64,000 bases of DNA from SZUA-265 sp966249405 (GTDB lineage Bacteria > Myxococcota_A > Polyangia > Polyangiales > Polyangiaceae): the NCBI GenBank assembly GCA_966249405.1, contig CBINDO010000003.1, positions 1 through 64,000 of the forward strand. Reading direction: 5' to 3'. Positions within the stretch are counted from its first letter, which is position 1; every line of letters starts with the position of its first letter. The notes under the pieces are model-generated. The model saw nothing but the letters and a program-made list of their open reading frames with translations. It searched no databases and was not told the DNA's origin. Position numbers and translations under genes: made by a program. Shown piece after piece: positions 44,133-53,356 of the stretch.

Positions 44133-45074
44133 TCAAGTCCAGTTCTTCGGCTCACAGAGGGAGACGTCGTACGCATCGCTGCCGTGTCCCGGGCCGGCCC
44201 CGCTCAGAATTTCGCAGTCGATTCCGGCGCGCGACAACGCGTCGATCCCGCCCTGGTCCACGATAGCATTCGCGCCCTTCCAGATTCTGATCCTTTCTAC
44301 GTTAAGCGCCGCCTTCAATTCGCGCATGACGCTGACAAATTCCCCTTCGTCCTTGCACGCCAGATGTGTCCCCATGATGCACGGGGCATAGTCGGGTACT
44401 AGACAAACATGCGCGCTATCATTGGTCCACCACTGGAACAAGTGGTCGGAAGCGGTCTCGTACCGGGATAACTGCAAATGCTCTCGTACAAACTCCGCTA
44501 CATCAGCGCATATATGAACTTCGAACCAACTTTGCCCTCTGCAGTGCCGCAGTCCCGAAACCTCTAGCATCGTGCGCCCGGATCCCGAAACCAAAAACAA
44601 TTCGTCCAGCGGCAGCGACCAGCAGTAGATTTCACCGCCAGTTCCAAGAAAATAGTGGACGTCTAAACCAAGCATTCCACCAGGCACGAGCGGGCGGTCT
44701 ATGAAGAACGCACGTGGATATCCGGTGCCCCAAAGCGGCGACGTCTCCCCTTCCTCATCGACCGCATCGCGTTGTCCTTCGAATAGCCACTCGCGTTCAC
44801 GTAGCTCTCTCGACACGAGCGAAACTTCGTCCCCGTCTTGGAGTGACAGATAGACCCCGTATCCACTGACGCTAAGTGAGTGACTGGAACACCAGCCTCC
44901 GAGGTTCGCCTCGAAGTCCAGGATTTCGCGCGAAACCGGTAAACCATGTGCTTGGAGAAGACGGGTCAGTGCTTCCGATCCGCATGTTCGGTCCGAGTCG
45001 CGAATCATAGTCGCACGACTTCGAACATATGCTTGGGCAAGAGGTGACAGCCGGTAACCAATCTCGATTTCCAT
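44133..45074 (-). CDS. Immunity-like paralogue A (313 aa), adjacent to the RHS toxin gene
   Basis: It starts 21 bp after the RHS stop, the usual place for a cognate immunity gene, with GAGGAA just before the ATG. It shows the family landmarks: IGYRLSPLAQAYV, LPVSREILDFEANLGGWC, SGYGVYLSLQDGD, GTGYPRAFFIDRPLVPGGML, VHYFLGTGGEIYCWSLPLDE, LFLVSGSGRTMLEVSGL, WFEVHICADVAEFV and APCIMGTHLACKDEGEFVSV. The gene is clearly less G+C-rich than its surroundings: hand counts for 44281-44340 and 44461-44520 give about 48% and 45%. This suggests a separate origin. No signal peptide is seen, so it acts in the cytoplasm if it binds the imported or self toxin. Confidence 0.7.
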   Translation of the reverse strand: MEIEIGYRLSPLAQAYVRSRATMIRDSDRTCGSEALTRLLQAHGLPVSREILDFEANLGGWCSSHSLSVSGYGVYLSLQDGDEVSLVSRELREREWLFEGQRDAVDEEGETSPLWGTGYPRAFFIDRPLVPGGMLGLDVHYFLGTGGEIYCWSLPLDELFLVSGSGRTMLEVSGLRHCRGQSWFEVHICADVAEFVREHLQLSRYETASDHLFQWWTNDSAHVCLVPDYAPCIMGTHLACKDEGEFVSVMRELKAALNVERIRIWKGANAIVDQGGIDALSRAGIDCEILSGAGPGHGSDAYDVSLCEPKNWT

Positions 45075-45095
45075 TTTTCCTCAACTCACAACAAG

Positions 45096-48000
45096 CTAGT
45101 GAATGCCTAGGTCAATGTCCTGAACGGCCGCTGCCTGCGTCGGTGTGAGGCCCTTTGTGTTTGCCTTGGCATTCGCCTTGTTCCCAAGAAACGCGTCCGT
45201 CGGTAGGGAGGTACTATGCTCGCCCGGGCGGCGCTTACTCTCAACAGAATAGTCCTTGCCCTTGCCAATCTTCGGCGGTTCGCTATCCGCCAATTTGGCG
45301 AGACGTGGAATTGTCTGACTGCAGTTGGGGCAGGCCGCCGCAGGTCCAGTCTTGTCGTGGTTGGAGCTGATCTGGTCCACTTCGCCCATTGCTGACTTCA
45401 GGTTTTCCCGCCACTGGTCGTCACCCGGTGCGCATGACTTGGGTGGAGGCGGGGTCTTGTTGCGCTTCTCCCAGTCCTTGATGTGCTCACTGAGCGCGTG
45501 GGGCTCCGAACACACGCTTGGTTCGACGGGGTCCCCCTGATCGCGGGCATTGTTCGGTGGCAGAGCAGCCACCACCGCGGGATGAAGCTCCTTGTCTTTC
45601 CCGTTGGCGTCCTTTTTGCCGCTCACTCCGCCGACGGTGGTCCCATCCTTGCGCGTCACCGTGCTGCGCATCCTCGGCTTCAACCCATCCACATCCACGA
45701 CGCGGTGCGGATAGTTGTCGACGTAGGCGTACGCCTTGAGTGACTCGCCGATCCCGAGCGGTTCTGGACTTAGGTAAACGCCGGCTTCGGGGTCGTAGAA
45801 GCGGTGACGATTGTAGTACAGGCCGGCGGGGGCTTGGTATTGCCCTTGGCGGCGCCACAACGTCTCGGAGCGGTGGTTTTGACCGAGCCGTCCCCATGGG
45901 TCGATGTCGGCGTGTTCGGCGACGCGGCCATCGGGAAACAGCAACACGCCCACCGAGCCATCGTGAGCGGCCTCGTGAAAGAGCCAGGCTGTGTCCGAAG
46001 TGAGCGTTCTGGTTGGCGCCCCGCCGCTCTCGGTCGAGGCCGTGCCGTCGCCATTCGTATTCAACGTCCACCGCTGACGGCGTTCTGCGAGCAGCGCAAT
46101 GGTGCCCGGTTCGTACGCGTAGTGGCGTTGGTCCTCGACCTGACCGCCGTCCGGCGCATAACGCATCGTTTGCTCGCGCACCAGGCGCTCACCGTCCCAC
46201 GTGAACACCGTCGAAGATTCGGTCGCTCCGCCCAGAGACGTCTCTTGGCGTAAGCAGCGTCCAAACACGTCGTGAACGAAGGTGTGGTGACGGCCATCGG
46301 GCTCCGTCACTGAGGTCAATTGTCCCGCGCCGTTCCACGAAAACTGCGTGGTCAGCGTCGCGCCGTCCGAAAGGGTGCGCGTGCGCTCGACGACGAACCC
46401 CGCCTCGTTGTAAGTAAACCGGACGTCCCCGTGCCGGAGCAGCCTGCCCCCAACACCGTACTCGCGGTGCCCTTGGGGATACCAGTTGCCGGTCACATCG
46501 TGTTGGTAGCGTTCACTCGCCCCAACTTTCGTCACGCGTTGCGCGAGGCGCCCCAAAGCATCGTGTTCGTAACGCGTGCGACCGTCGGGTTCGGCGACCT
46601 CCGCTACGTCGCCCGCAGCGTCGTACGAGAAAGACTGATACCAGCTCGGCGAACCGGGAGGCGCCGCTTGACCAGCGCCACCACTGAACGACCCGTCGGC
46701 GAACACCTCCCACTGCCTCGGCATCCCGAACAAGTCCGCCTGCCTGCGCACGGTGCCGCCACCGTGGTAACGGCGCGTGAGCTCATTGCCGGCGGCATCG
46801 TACGTCTTGCGCACGTCACCTCCGGGCAGCACGACCTCGGTAGTCCTGCCCATGAGATCGTACTTTGCGCGTTCCAGCTCGAGGACGTTCGGCCCATCGC
46901 CCTCCGCGCTGCTGCCCTCTAAGCGCAGGCCCTCCTCGAAGCGCCGGCTCCCCTCTAAACGCCCGCGCTCCTCAAGGGGCCGCGGCTCTTCGAGGATACA
47001 TGACACGCGGTCCGTCGCCAGGTTGTAGTCACTGCGCACGGTGTAGGCGCGCTCTCCGAACATGACCTGTTCACCGATGACATTCCCGCGTCCGTCATAG
47101 GTGTACAGCACCTCCGAGTGCGCGTTACGGGCACGCAGCAGCCTGCCCCGCACGTCGTATTCGAAATCGTCGACCGTCCCGTCGGCGTATTCCTTTTGCT
47201 GCACTTCGCCGGTTGGCGCAGTAACGACGTCCACCTTGGTTGGGCCGTCGCTCTTCGACCGCACCTCGCCGTTGGCGTCGTACGTGTAGTCCACCGTGCG
47301 GCCATCGAACGTCAGCTCTTGACGAATGTATCCAGAGCTCGTCCGTAGCAACCGATGCTGCTCACCGTTTTCGTTGATGATGCGAACGAGGCCGCCCTCG
47401 CGGTCATAACGGTAGTCGACGTGACTGCCGTCGGAGCGTTCCACGCGAACGACACGGTCGAGCCCACCGTAGTGGAGCGTGATCGGTCGCCGGTCGGGAC
47501 CTATCATCTGACGGACTCTCCCTTGCGCGTCGAACGTGGTCCGTCGCTCGGTCCCTGCGTTGGTACGCATGCAGAAGAGGCGCCCGCAATCGTCGTACAA
47601 GTATTGAGTCTCGAGCCCGGAGACCTCTCGCAACGACACGGGCCGCCCCCAATGGTCGTAGGAGATGAACTTCGTACTCCCGTCCGGCTCGGTGACGGAA
47701 ATCCGGTTTCCCCAGGCGTCGTATTCGCAGCGTGTGAGCCCGCCGTTAGGCAGAACGGCGTTCACCCACTGGCCCTGCGGGTTGTATTCGTATTGGACGA
47801 CGACCCCGACTTGATCCGAGACCAGCAACGGGTTCCCGACGGTGTCCCGCGAATACTGAACGAAGTCCGCATCTGGGCCCGAGATGAGTTCCGGCTCGCC
47901 ACTCGGATGGTAAGTGAAGTCCAACCGGCTGCCGTCGGGAGTCTGCGCCGTAAGCAAACGGCCTTCGTCGTCGCGCTCCCAGCGCCACGTGTGCTGCTCA

Positions 48001-49229
48001 CCGTCCGTGTATTGCTCGAGTTCCCCGTGCTCATCGAAGTGGTTCGAGTGAATCGCCCCGCCCCAATCCAGCTTGTCCGCCGTCCCGTCCGCGTTGGTGA
48101 ACACGCGCTTGACCTGGCGCGAGTCCGCCACTTCCACGTAATCATCCGCGAGGAACTCGATCCGGATGTGGTGGACGCCCTTGGCCTTCGTTATGCGATC
48201 TGCCAGCAACTCGGGAACGTCTTCGTCCAAACTCGGATCGGGCTGGTCGCCGTAGTTGGCCCACGTCTCGACGCAGCGGTGCTGGGCGTCGTATTTGTAG
48301 TGGACGACGAGCCCGCTGGGCCGCTCGACGCAGGTCAGTCGGTGCGCCTCGTACGTGAACTTCGTCTCTGCCCCATCGGCATTCCGCGCGACGACCAAGT
48401 CCCCATCGGCGTTATAGCGGTAGGTCCGCAAGCTATGAAACTGGGTGGCCTCCGGATTCACGGGGGCTTCGAACGCGTGGATGCGTCCGCCCAACTCACG
48501 ACGCACGCGCACCACCCGCCCGACGGAATCGGTGAGCGCCACCAATACACCGCGGTCGTAGGTCAAGCGGATCCGGTTGTCGTTGCGATCACTGACCTCG
48601 GCCAACAGGTACCGCCCCGTCCCCTCGAGCTCCACGAACGAACGCAACACGCCGTCCGGTGTGCACAAGAGAAAGCCCCACGCGTGCCGCGATAACGCCC
48701 CCACGTCGAGCTGCGCCGACTCACCGGGTTGAATCGTCGCAAACTCGCCTTTGCCTCCCGCCGACGTCCAGAGGATCGACCGGCGGCGCTTGACTTGGAT
48801 CTCCCACGCGAACGTGTGCGACCACCCAAAACCCAGCCCCACGTCGCGTTCGACGGCGGAGGTCGAATAGGTACGGCGTAAGATGAACGGAAACGGGCCG
48901 CCCAACACGAGGTCGACCGCTGGCACGGTGAAGACGCGTCCGGTTACCACATCGACGGGATCGCCTGCCGTTACATGTCCGCCGGAGCCGTGTTTGGGAT
49001 TGGGGCAGCCGCCATCGGCGTTGCTCCCGGTGCCACACGCACCTTGGTTCTTCTTGCCGCCTTCGGCGTCATCTTTGCCGCCTTTGGTACGGGCCCCTTT
49101 CTTCCCGCCCCTCCCCTTGCCGCCGCCCGCGCCCGAGCCGCCGCCGCCCGCGCCACCGGCCTTGATTAACACCCCCGGACACATCCCAGGGATCGCGATC
49201 ATGTTGGGTACGGGGGCCGTTCTAGGCAC
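45096..49229 (-). CDS. RHS-repeat protein with predicted YwqJ-like deaminase toxin C-terminus
   Basis: The product is about 1377 aa. The GTG at 49229 has AGGGGAGG 5 nt upstream and opens VPRTAPVPNMIAIPGMCPGV. A Gly/Lys-rich linker follows, then SAGDPVDVVTGRVF-like HVTAGDPVDVVTGRVFTVPA, the DUF6531 entry domain, and a long YD/RHS array (many Y.YD..G.L). The RHS core ends with YYNRHRFYDPEAGVYLSPEP and AYAYVDNYPHRVVDVDGL. The last ~190 residues differ. They contain LHPAVVAAL, CSEPHAL at about 1240 and CPNC at about 1300, the CxE plus CxxC zinc motifs of YwqJ-type deaminases. Such domains deaminate nucleotides or nucleic acids in rival cells. No secretion signal is visible. The frame is open to 49391. 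An Arg/Glu-rich degenerate insert lies near 46.9 kb. Confidence 0.85.
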   Translation of the reverse strand: MPRTAPVPNMIAIPGMCPGVLIKAGGAGGGGSGAGGGKGRGGKKGARTKGGKDDAEGGKKNQGACGTGSNADGGCPNPKHGSGGHVTAGDPVDVVTGRVFTVPAVDLVLGGPFPFILRRTYSTSAVERDVGLGFGWSHTFAWEIQVKRRRSILWTSAGGKGEFATIQPGESAQLDVGALSRHAWGFLLCTPDGVLRSFVELEGTGRYLLAEVSDRNDNRIRLTYDRGVLVALTDSVGRVVRVRRELGGRIHAFEAPVNPEATQFHSLRTYRYNADGDLVVARNADGAETKFTYEAHRLTCVERPSGLVVHYKYDAQHRCVETWANYGDQPDPSLDEDVPELLADRITKAKGVHHIRIEFLADDYVEVADSRQVKRVFTNADGTADKLDWGGAIHSNHFDEHGELEQYTDGEQHTWRWERDDEGRLLTAQTPDGSRLDFTYHPSGEPELISGPDADFVQYSRDTVGNPLLVSDQVGVVVQYEYNPQGQWVNAVLPNGGLTRCEYDAWGNRISVTEPDGSTKFISYDHWGRPVSLREVSGLETQYLYDDCGRLFCMRTNAGTERRTTFDAQGRVRQMIGPDRRPITLHYGGLDRVVRVERSDGSHVDYRYDREGGLVRIINENGEQHRLLRTSSGYIRQELTFDGRTVDYTYDANGEVRSKSDGPTKVDVVTAPTGEVQQKEYADGTVDDFEYDVRGRLLRARNAHSEVLYTYDGRGNVIGEQVMFGERAYTVRSDYNLATDRVSCILEEPRPLEERGRLEGSRRFEEGLRLEGSSAEGDGPNVLELERAKYDLMGRTTEVVLPGGDVRKTYDAAGNELTRRYHGGGTVRRQADLFGMPRQWEVFADGSFSGGAGQAAPPGSPSWYQSFSYDAAGDVAEVAEPDGRTRYEHDALGRLAQRVTKVGASERYQHDVTGNWYPQGHREYGVGGRLLRHGDVRFTYNEAGFVVERTRTLSDGATLTTQFSWNGAGQLTSVTEPDGRHHTFVHDVFGRCLRQETSLGGATESSTVFTWDGERLVREQTMRYAPDGGQVEDQRHYAYEPGTIALLAERRQRWTLNTNGDGTASTESGGAPTRTLTSDTAWLFHEAAHDGSVGVLLFPDGRVAEHADIDPWGRLGQNHRSETLWRRQGQYQAPAGLYYNRHRFYDPEAGVYLSPEPLGIGESLKAYAYVDNYPHRVVDVDGLKPRMRSTVTRKDGTTVGGVSGKKDANGKDKELHPAVVAALPPNNARDQGDPVEPSVCSEPHALSEHIKDWEKRNKTPPPPKSCAPGDDQWRENLKSAMGEVDQISSNHDKTGPAAACPNCSQTIPRLAKLADSEPPKIGKGKDYSVESKRRPGEHSTSLPTDAFLGNKANAKANTKGLTPTQAAAVQDIDLGIH

Positions 49230-49746
49230 GTGCGCCTCCCCTAACGAGCCGCGCGTCCACACGCCGCAGACCGACGCGCCGCATGCCGACACGCCGCAGA
49301 CCGAACGACGTCGCGCGCCCCGTCGAACGTTCGGCGCTGTTACTTTCTCCCAACCAACGCAGCGCCCCCGAAGAGACTGCTCTGCACGCAAACCCCAAAA
49401 TCATCACCCTTCACCGTAGCAACGCCCCCCTCACCCGGCAACGCCCGCCACTCATCGCCGGCACCTCTCGGACATTTCCACCACTTCTCACCGGCAGCCC
49501 CTCCCCTTGGCCGCACACCCGCGGACGATTCGCCCCCACGTCTTGTACGCTTTGGCACTCACCGAGACTGCCCATAGCCGTCGAAGGGCCGCTCACGTCC
49601 CGAGGTGCCTGCGGCCGTTCGCTGTGATCCACCTCACCGCAGCCCGCGTTACTCGCCCAGATGGGACTGCCGCTCCATCGCCGTCACTCGAGTCACGACC
49701 CACAGTGGCGTGCATCAACGGCCAGGTTGCGCGCGAAGCGGTTACC
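49230..49746. other. RHS upstream region, duplicated near 56.5 kb
   Basis: The 517 bp between the RHS start and the next minus-strand stop has no supported gene. The stretch from about 49440 to 49645, including TTTCCACCACTTCTCACCGG, is similar to 56500-56660. It contains hairpin repeat copy 6. The frame upstream of the RHS GTG stays open to 49391 but lacks family features. Confidence 0.6.
49586..49644 (+). repeat. Dispersed hairpin repeat, copy 6 (stem GGCCGC/GCGGCC)
   Basis: The stem halves are at 49587-49592 and 49611-49616 around CACGTCCCGAGGTGCCT. GTTCGCTG and CACCTCACCGCAGCC follow. It is close to copy 5 over its 3' half. It lies about 360 bp upstream of the RHS start. Confidence 0.7.
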
Positions 49747-51750
49747 TCATTCAACGTGTGCGAGCGGGCGACTCACGTAAGGCCAAAATAGCAGCCTATC
49801 GTCGACCAAGGTCCAGCCGTTGCTCGAGCCCTCACCGAGGGGGCCGAGGACCACCGCGTCCGTTTCGGTGGCGCTCGAATGGGACATCAAGCGGCCGTCG
49901 TGCGCCTGATAGAAGAGCACGCCGCGGCCGTTCACTGCTAGACGTCCCGTGACGTCCAGCGTGTTCGGAAGAATCGTTATTGCTTCGCCACGGATTTGTG
50001 CGATGCCGACGTTCGGTACGTAGGCGTAGACGGCGTCTGCACTTGCCACCGCGTCGTTGGCGACCAAATCACCCACTGGCGTCCAGCTCGAGTCGTCGAC
50101 GCTTGCGTGCAAAAGATTACCACCAGTAACTCCTAACATCAGCAGGTATACGTCGCTAGATGTTCTGACAAACTTGACGGCGGATCCCTCGGTGGCTGTC
50201 ATGCGCAGCGTCCACTCGGAGTCCCCAACGTCCAGTGAATAGACCGCGTTCGTACCTTTGTCATAGGCGTAGGTGCGGGTATCACCGACGGACAGCAGCC
50301 CCACGTAGCCAGGTACGAGGGGCGCGTCATGGATAGTGAAGGTCTGACCGCGGTCTTCCGAGACATAGATCGGGGTAGAGCTGTAGTCCACTGCGTACAG
50401 AATCCCGGCGTGGTCATCGAGAATGGTCTTGCTATCACCGAGGTCCGTCCACGACTCGCCCAGCGCTGAGCGTCGCAGTCTTTCGCTGGAGGTATACCAC
50501 GTGCCGTCTTCTGCGACGTAAGCGGGCCCTTCCGTCACGAGGTGTTCCCAATCGTCGCACGGCAAGCAGCTCCCACCGCAGTCTGCCCGCGTTTCGTCGC
50601 CGTCGAGTTCGGCGTTGTTGCACGTCGAAGGGGGTTCCGTGGGTGCATCGTTGGCTTGACTCACGTCAGTGAACGGCGGGCTCACATAGATCTGCGCCGG
50701 ATCTCCAGCCGAACCGATTAGTCTATCGTCCGGAAGCATCGCCAGCGTCTCCAAGGGGACGTCCGACAAGGCAACGAGCTGGGTGAACGTCTTTGCGCCG
50801 TCCGTGCTCACATGAATGGCAGTGGCGCTGCGAGCGATCAGCGCGCCTTTACTGTTCGTCAAGAACTGCAGCGCCTGACTGATCCCTTCGCTGACCTGCC
50901 AGCTCGCGCCGTGGTCGATGGACCGATACACATTCGAGTCGCCTGCCCTCACCAACGTTCCGTTCGACAAGGCAACAGCGGCGTGGGTGGCGCCTTCGAG
51001 TCCAACCTCGCCCCAGCCAAGCTGATTCGACGAGCCTCGGTGCTGAACCACTTGGGAACCGAACACGTGCACGCGACCTTGCAGATCGACGAGCACGTGG
51101 CTGGAATCTTCAATCGCAATTTGAGCCCACGGCTCGAACGTCATGCCGTCACGAGTGAGCAAGACTTGGAAGGCTTCTAGGGCATAGGCGGCGTCGCCGT
51201 GCACTGTCAGCGCTTGAACGAACGGAAGTTCACTGGCGGTTGGCTCTCGGAAGCTTTCGCCGTCATTGTCCGAATACGAAAGCCCGCCGTTCCCCGACGC
51301 GAAAAGAAGCACGCCTGACGGCAACTGACCGACGGGCTCGCGACAATCGGTGTGGGTCTTTTCGAAAGGCTTGCCCAGTTCCGACGAGCGCCACATCTCG
51401 AACCCCGAGGTACACGCAAGCACTTTGCCACCCGGCGTCGCAAAAAGCCTGGTGAGCCGGGGCAAAGCGCCGTCCGCACACGCGACGTGACTAGTCCAAC
51501 CCGCAGTGGTCGTACCCGATTGCCCGCAATCAGTATCCGATGTTGGGGCAGCGCTGGGCCCGCCGGTGGCAGTATCGACATCCACACTCGACGCCTGGGC
51601 GCTTTCATCGGTACCGTCCACTGTGCTGTGGTCTGCAGTAGTGTTACCAGGCGGCGCGTCCGAACCGCCTGCGGTTTGGCAGGCACCCACCAACAACGCG
51701 GAGGCAAACAGAAACGTCGGGCACGAGAATCGAAAGGGGAGGGTCTTCAT
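49747..51750 (-). CDS. BNR/sortilin-like beta-propeller lipoprotein
   Basis: This 667-aa protein has the signal FSCPTFLFASALLVGAC with lipobox, then a Ser/Thr/Asp-rich linker. Repeated propeller-type motifs follow: YSDNDGESFREP, LTRDGMTFEPW, RSIDHGASWQVSEG, STDGAKTFTQL and VSEDRGQTFTIHD, all of the S.D.G.TW BNR/Asp-box form. Two propeller blocks are split by a Cys module NAELDGDETRADCGGSCLPC common in myxobacterial secreted proteins. It is probably surface-exposed. The start ATG gives the signal directly. Confidence 0.8.
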   Translation of the reverse strand: MKTLPFRFSCPTFLFASALLVGACQTAGGSDAPPGNTTADHSTVDGTDESAQASSVDVDTATGGPSAAPTSDTDCGQSGTTTAGWTSHVACADGALPRLTRLFATPGGKVLACTSGFEMWRSSELGKPFEKTHTDCREPVGQLPSGVLLFASGNGGLSYSDNDGESFREPTASELPFVQALTVHGDAAYALEAFQVLLTRDGMTFEPWAQIAIEDSSHVLVDLQGRVHVFGSQVVQHRGSSNQLGWGEVGLEGATHAAVALSNGTLVRAGDSNVYRSIDHGASWQVSEGISQALQFLTNSKGALIARSATAIHVSTDGAKTFTQLVALSDVPLETLAMLPDDRLIGSAGDPAQIYVSPPFTDVSQANDAPTEPPSTCNNAELDGDETRADCGGSCLPCDDWEHLVTEGPAYVAEDGTWYTSSERLRRSALGESWTDLGDSKTILDDHAGILYAVDYSSTPIYVSEDRGQTFTIHDAPLVPGYVGLLSVGDTRTYAYDKGTNAVYSLDVGDSEWTLRMTATEGSAVKFVRTSSDVYLLMLGVTGGNLLHASVDDSSWTPVGDLVANDAVASADAVYAYVPNVGIAQIRGEAITILPNTLDVTGRLAVNGRGVLFYQAHDGRLMSHSSATETDAVVLGPLGEGSSNGWTLVDDRLLFWPYVSRPLAHVE

Positions 51751-52062
51751 GGTGGAGCACCAGTGAGCGCGCTTTTCACCTTATCGCGCGGTACCCGCAC
51801 GCAGGAAGCGAAGATTTTTTCATCTCGTCAGCGGCGCCGCGGCTGAACGCGCCATCACCGGGACGTCCACTCCGTGCCACCTCAGCGCTCAGCTAAACCG
51901 AGAGGTGATCTTGCGTGTTCGTCTGCCCATGCCTTGAACGCACGCGAGCCAACTAAAGAAGTTTCATCTTCGTCACAGGTTGCTTGTGCTGCCAACGACC
52001 AATAGTTTTGGCAACGATGAGAGCTCAGATGCCGTTGGACGAGGCTTGGTCGAGTGCAGTCC
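51751..52062. other. Intergenic region between the propeller lipoprotein and fic
   Basis: The 312 bp shows no gene, hairpin or repeat that I can support. The promoter of the propeller lipoprotein gene must lie in its left part. Confidence 0.5.
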
Positions 52063-53268
52063 TCATCCTCCCCCCACCTCCGTCAGAAACAGCCGCGGGA
52101 AAAGCACGTCCGCCGCCTCTGCGCTGAAGTGCAGGCCGAGTTTGCCCTTCTGGGTCTGGGAGGTCACCAGCCCCGACTCGATCAGGCGTTTAACCGTCTC
52201 GGTCGTTGTTCGTGGCTTCAAGTTCATGATGGTGGCGGCATCACCGCGGCTGACCTCCCCATGCACCAGTAGCGCGTGAACGAGTTTGGTGCACTCGGTG
52301 CGGAGCCCCAGATCGCGAAGGACGTACGTCTCGAGCCGCGCCCGCAGCCCGTCGAAGTCGAAGAGGTCCGTCATGAACTGGACTTGGTCGAGTGCCACGT
52401 CGAGAAACCACGCCACGAACTCGTGCAGCGCTTTCAATGACAGGTTCCCTCGGCCGTCCAGATCGCCCTGCCGAGGGGTATCGGCCAAGTCCATCATCGC
52501 TTTGTACTCCCAAGGGCCCTTCAGCCCGCGGGCAAGTCCTCTCGAGATCGACCATAAACCCCGCGCGCCCACACCGGCCTCCAGCGCCATGGCGTGAGAC
52601 ATCAAGCGGCTGACCCGCCCGTTGCCGTCGGGGAAGGGATGGATGTAGTTGAACCGGTGATGGGCAATAGCCAACATCACCGCAGCATTCGCGGCGCCCA
52701 GACCGGTCACCGAACAGCGCTGTTCAAAGTAACGCATGAACTCGCCAACGCGGTGCCCACTCGGCGGTTGGTGCCGTCCCACCACCACCTCGTGTTTGGC
52801 TTCACTGCGGAACTCGCCGGGAGTCATCAGGTAGTCTCCCTGCGGATGCTCAATGCGCAGCAGCGCCTCCGGTGCCCCGTCGTAGAAGTCGCGATGCACT
52901 TGACGGATGAACGCGACGCTAGCGGCATTTGGCAGAGTGCCCGACGCAAAGGCCTCATCGATGTGCGCCTGAACCCGGACGTGAGCGCGCGCCTCGAGCT
53001 GCAAATCCCGCCCGGCCTCGTCAAATTGGTTCAACAGCGCCCGCTCGATGTCCCGCGGGCGGGTGTTGTGGCCCTCAATCAGATTGCTGTAGTAGCAATT
53101 CATCACGCGTACGAGTTGCGCAAGCTCCCGAGCCGCCTGAGGGGGCACGGCGCGCCCCAGCCGGGACGCCTTGACGTTGAGCTCCACTACCCGGTCGGCG
53201 ATCGCCGCGGGCAGCTCCGCCAGTTGGCAGGGCTCGATCCGAGAGACGTTCTCCAAAAGGGGGCTCAT
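52063..53268 (-). CDS. fic: Fic-domain protein (probable AMPylase) with winged-helix C-terminus
   Basis: This 401-aa protein carries the complete Fic motif HPFPDGNGR at 210-218, with catalytic His210. The beta-hairpin target-binding segment is near GDYLMTPGEFR. The N-terminal region contains S-N-L-I-E-G at 61-66, matching the (S/T)xxxE(G/N) inhibitory helix of class II Fic proteins, so activity is predicted to be self-restrained. The C-terminal ~90 residues look like a winged helix (EVSRGDAATIMNLKPRTTTE, then TVKRLIESGLV), which suggests DNA binding and autoregulation. Fic enzymes transfer AMP to Thr/Tyr/Ser of targets; the target is unknown. It stands alone as a gene. Confidence 0.92.
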   Translation of the reverse strand: MSPLLENVSRIEPCQLAELPAAIADRVVELNVKASRLGRAVPPQAARELAQLVRVMNCYYSNLIEGHNTRPRDIERALLNQFDEAGRDLQLEARAHVRVQAHIDEAFASGTLPNAASVAFIRQVHRDFYDGAPEALLRIEHPQGDYLMTPGEFRSEAKHEVVVGRHQPPSGHRVGEFMRYFEQRCSVTGLGAANAAVMLAIAHHRFNYIHPFPDGNGRVSRLMSHAMALEAGVGARGLWSISRGLARGLKGPWEYKAMMDLADTPRQGDLDGRGNLSLKALHEFVAWFLDVALDQVQFMTDLFDFDGLRARLETYVLRDLGLRTECTKLVHALLVHGEVSRGDAATIMNLKPRTTTETVKRLIESGLVTSQTQKGKLGLHFSAEAADVLFPRLFLTEVGGG

Positions 53269-53356
53269 TGCCGATCTATGGTAGCCGATTACTGCATTAG
53301 ACTCGAATACTTAGGTGACAATTCTGCGTTCGATTGCCGATCTGGGTTGCCGATCC
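53268..53356. promoter_or_regulatory. Triple direct repeat upstream of fic (possible operator)
   Basis: TTGCCGATC occurs at 53268-53276, 53334-53342 and 53347-53355, with a looser TAGCCGATT at 53282-53290. The first copy abuts the fic start codon. Together with the winged-helix domain of the protein, this fits autoregulation. Confidence 0.45.

Noticed and set aside
36966..45074. The four paralogues considered as SUKH (SMI1/KNR4) immunity proteins
   Set aside because: Only the loose LP...GGW rhythm agrees. They are longer (283-350 aa), and the defining blocks GYPRAFF and GSGRT.LE are not SUKH motifs that I know, so the family is left unnamed.
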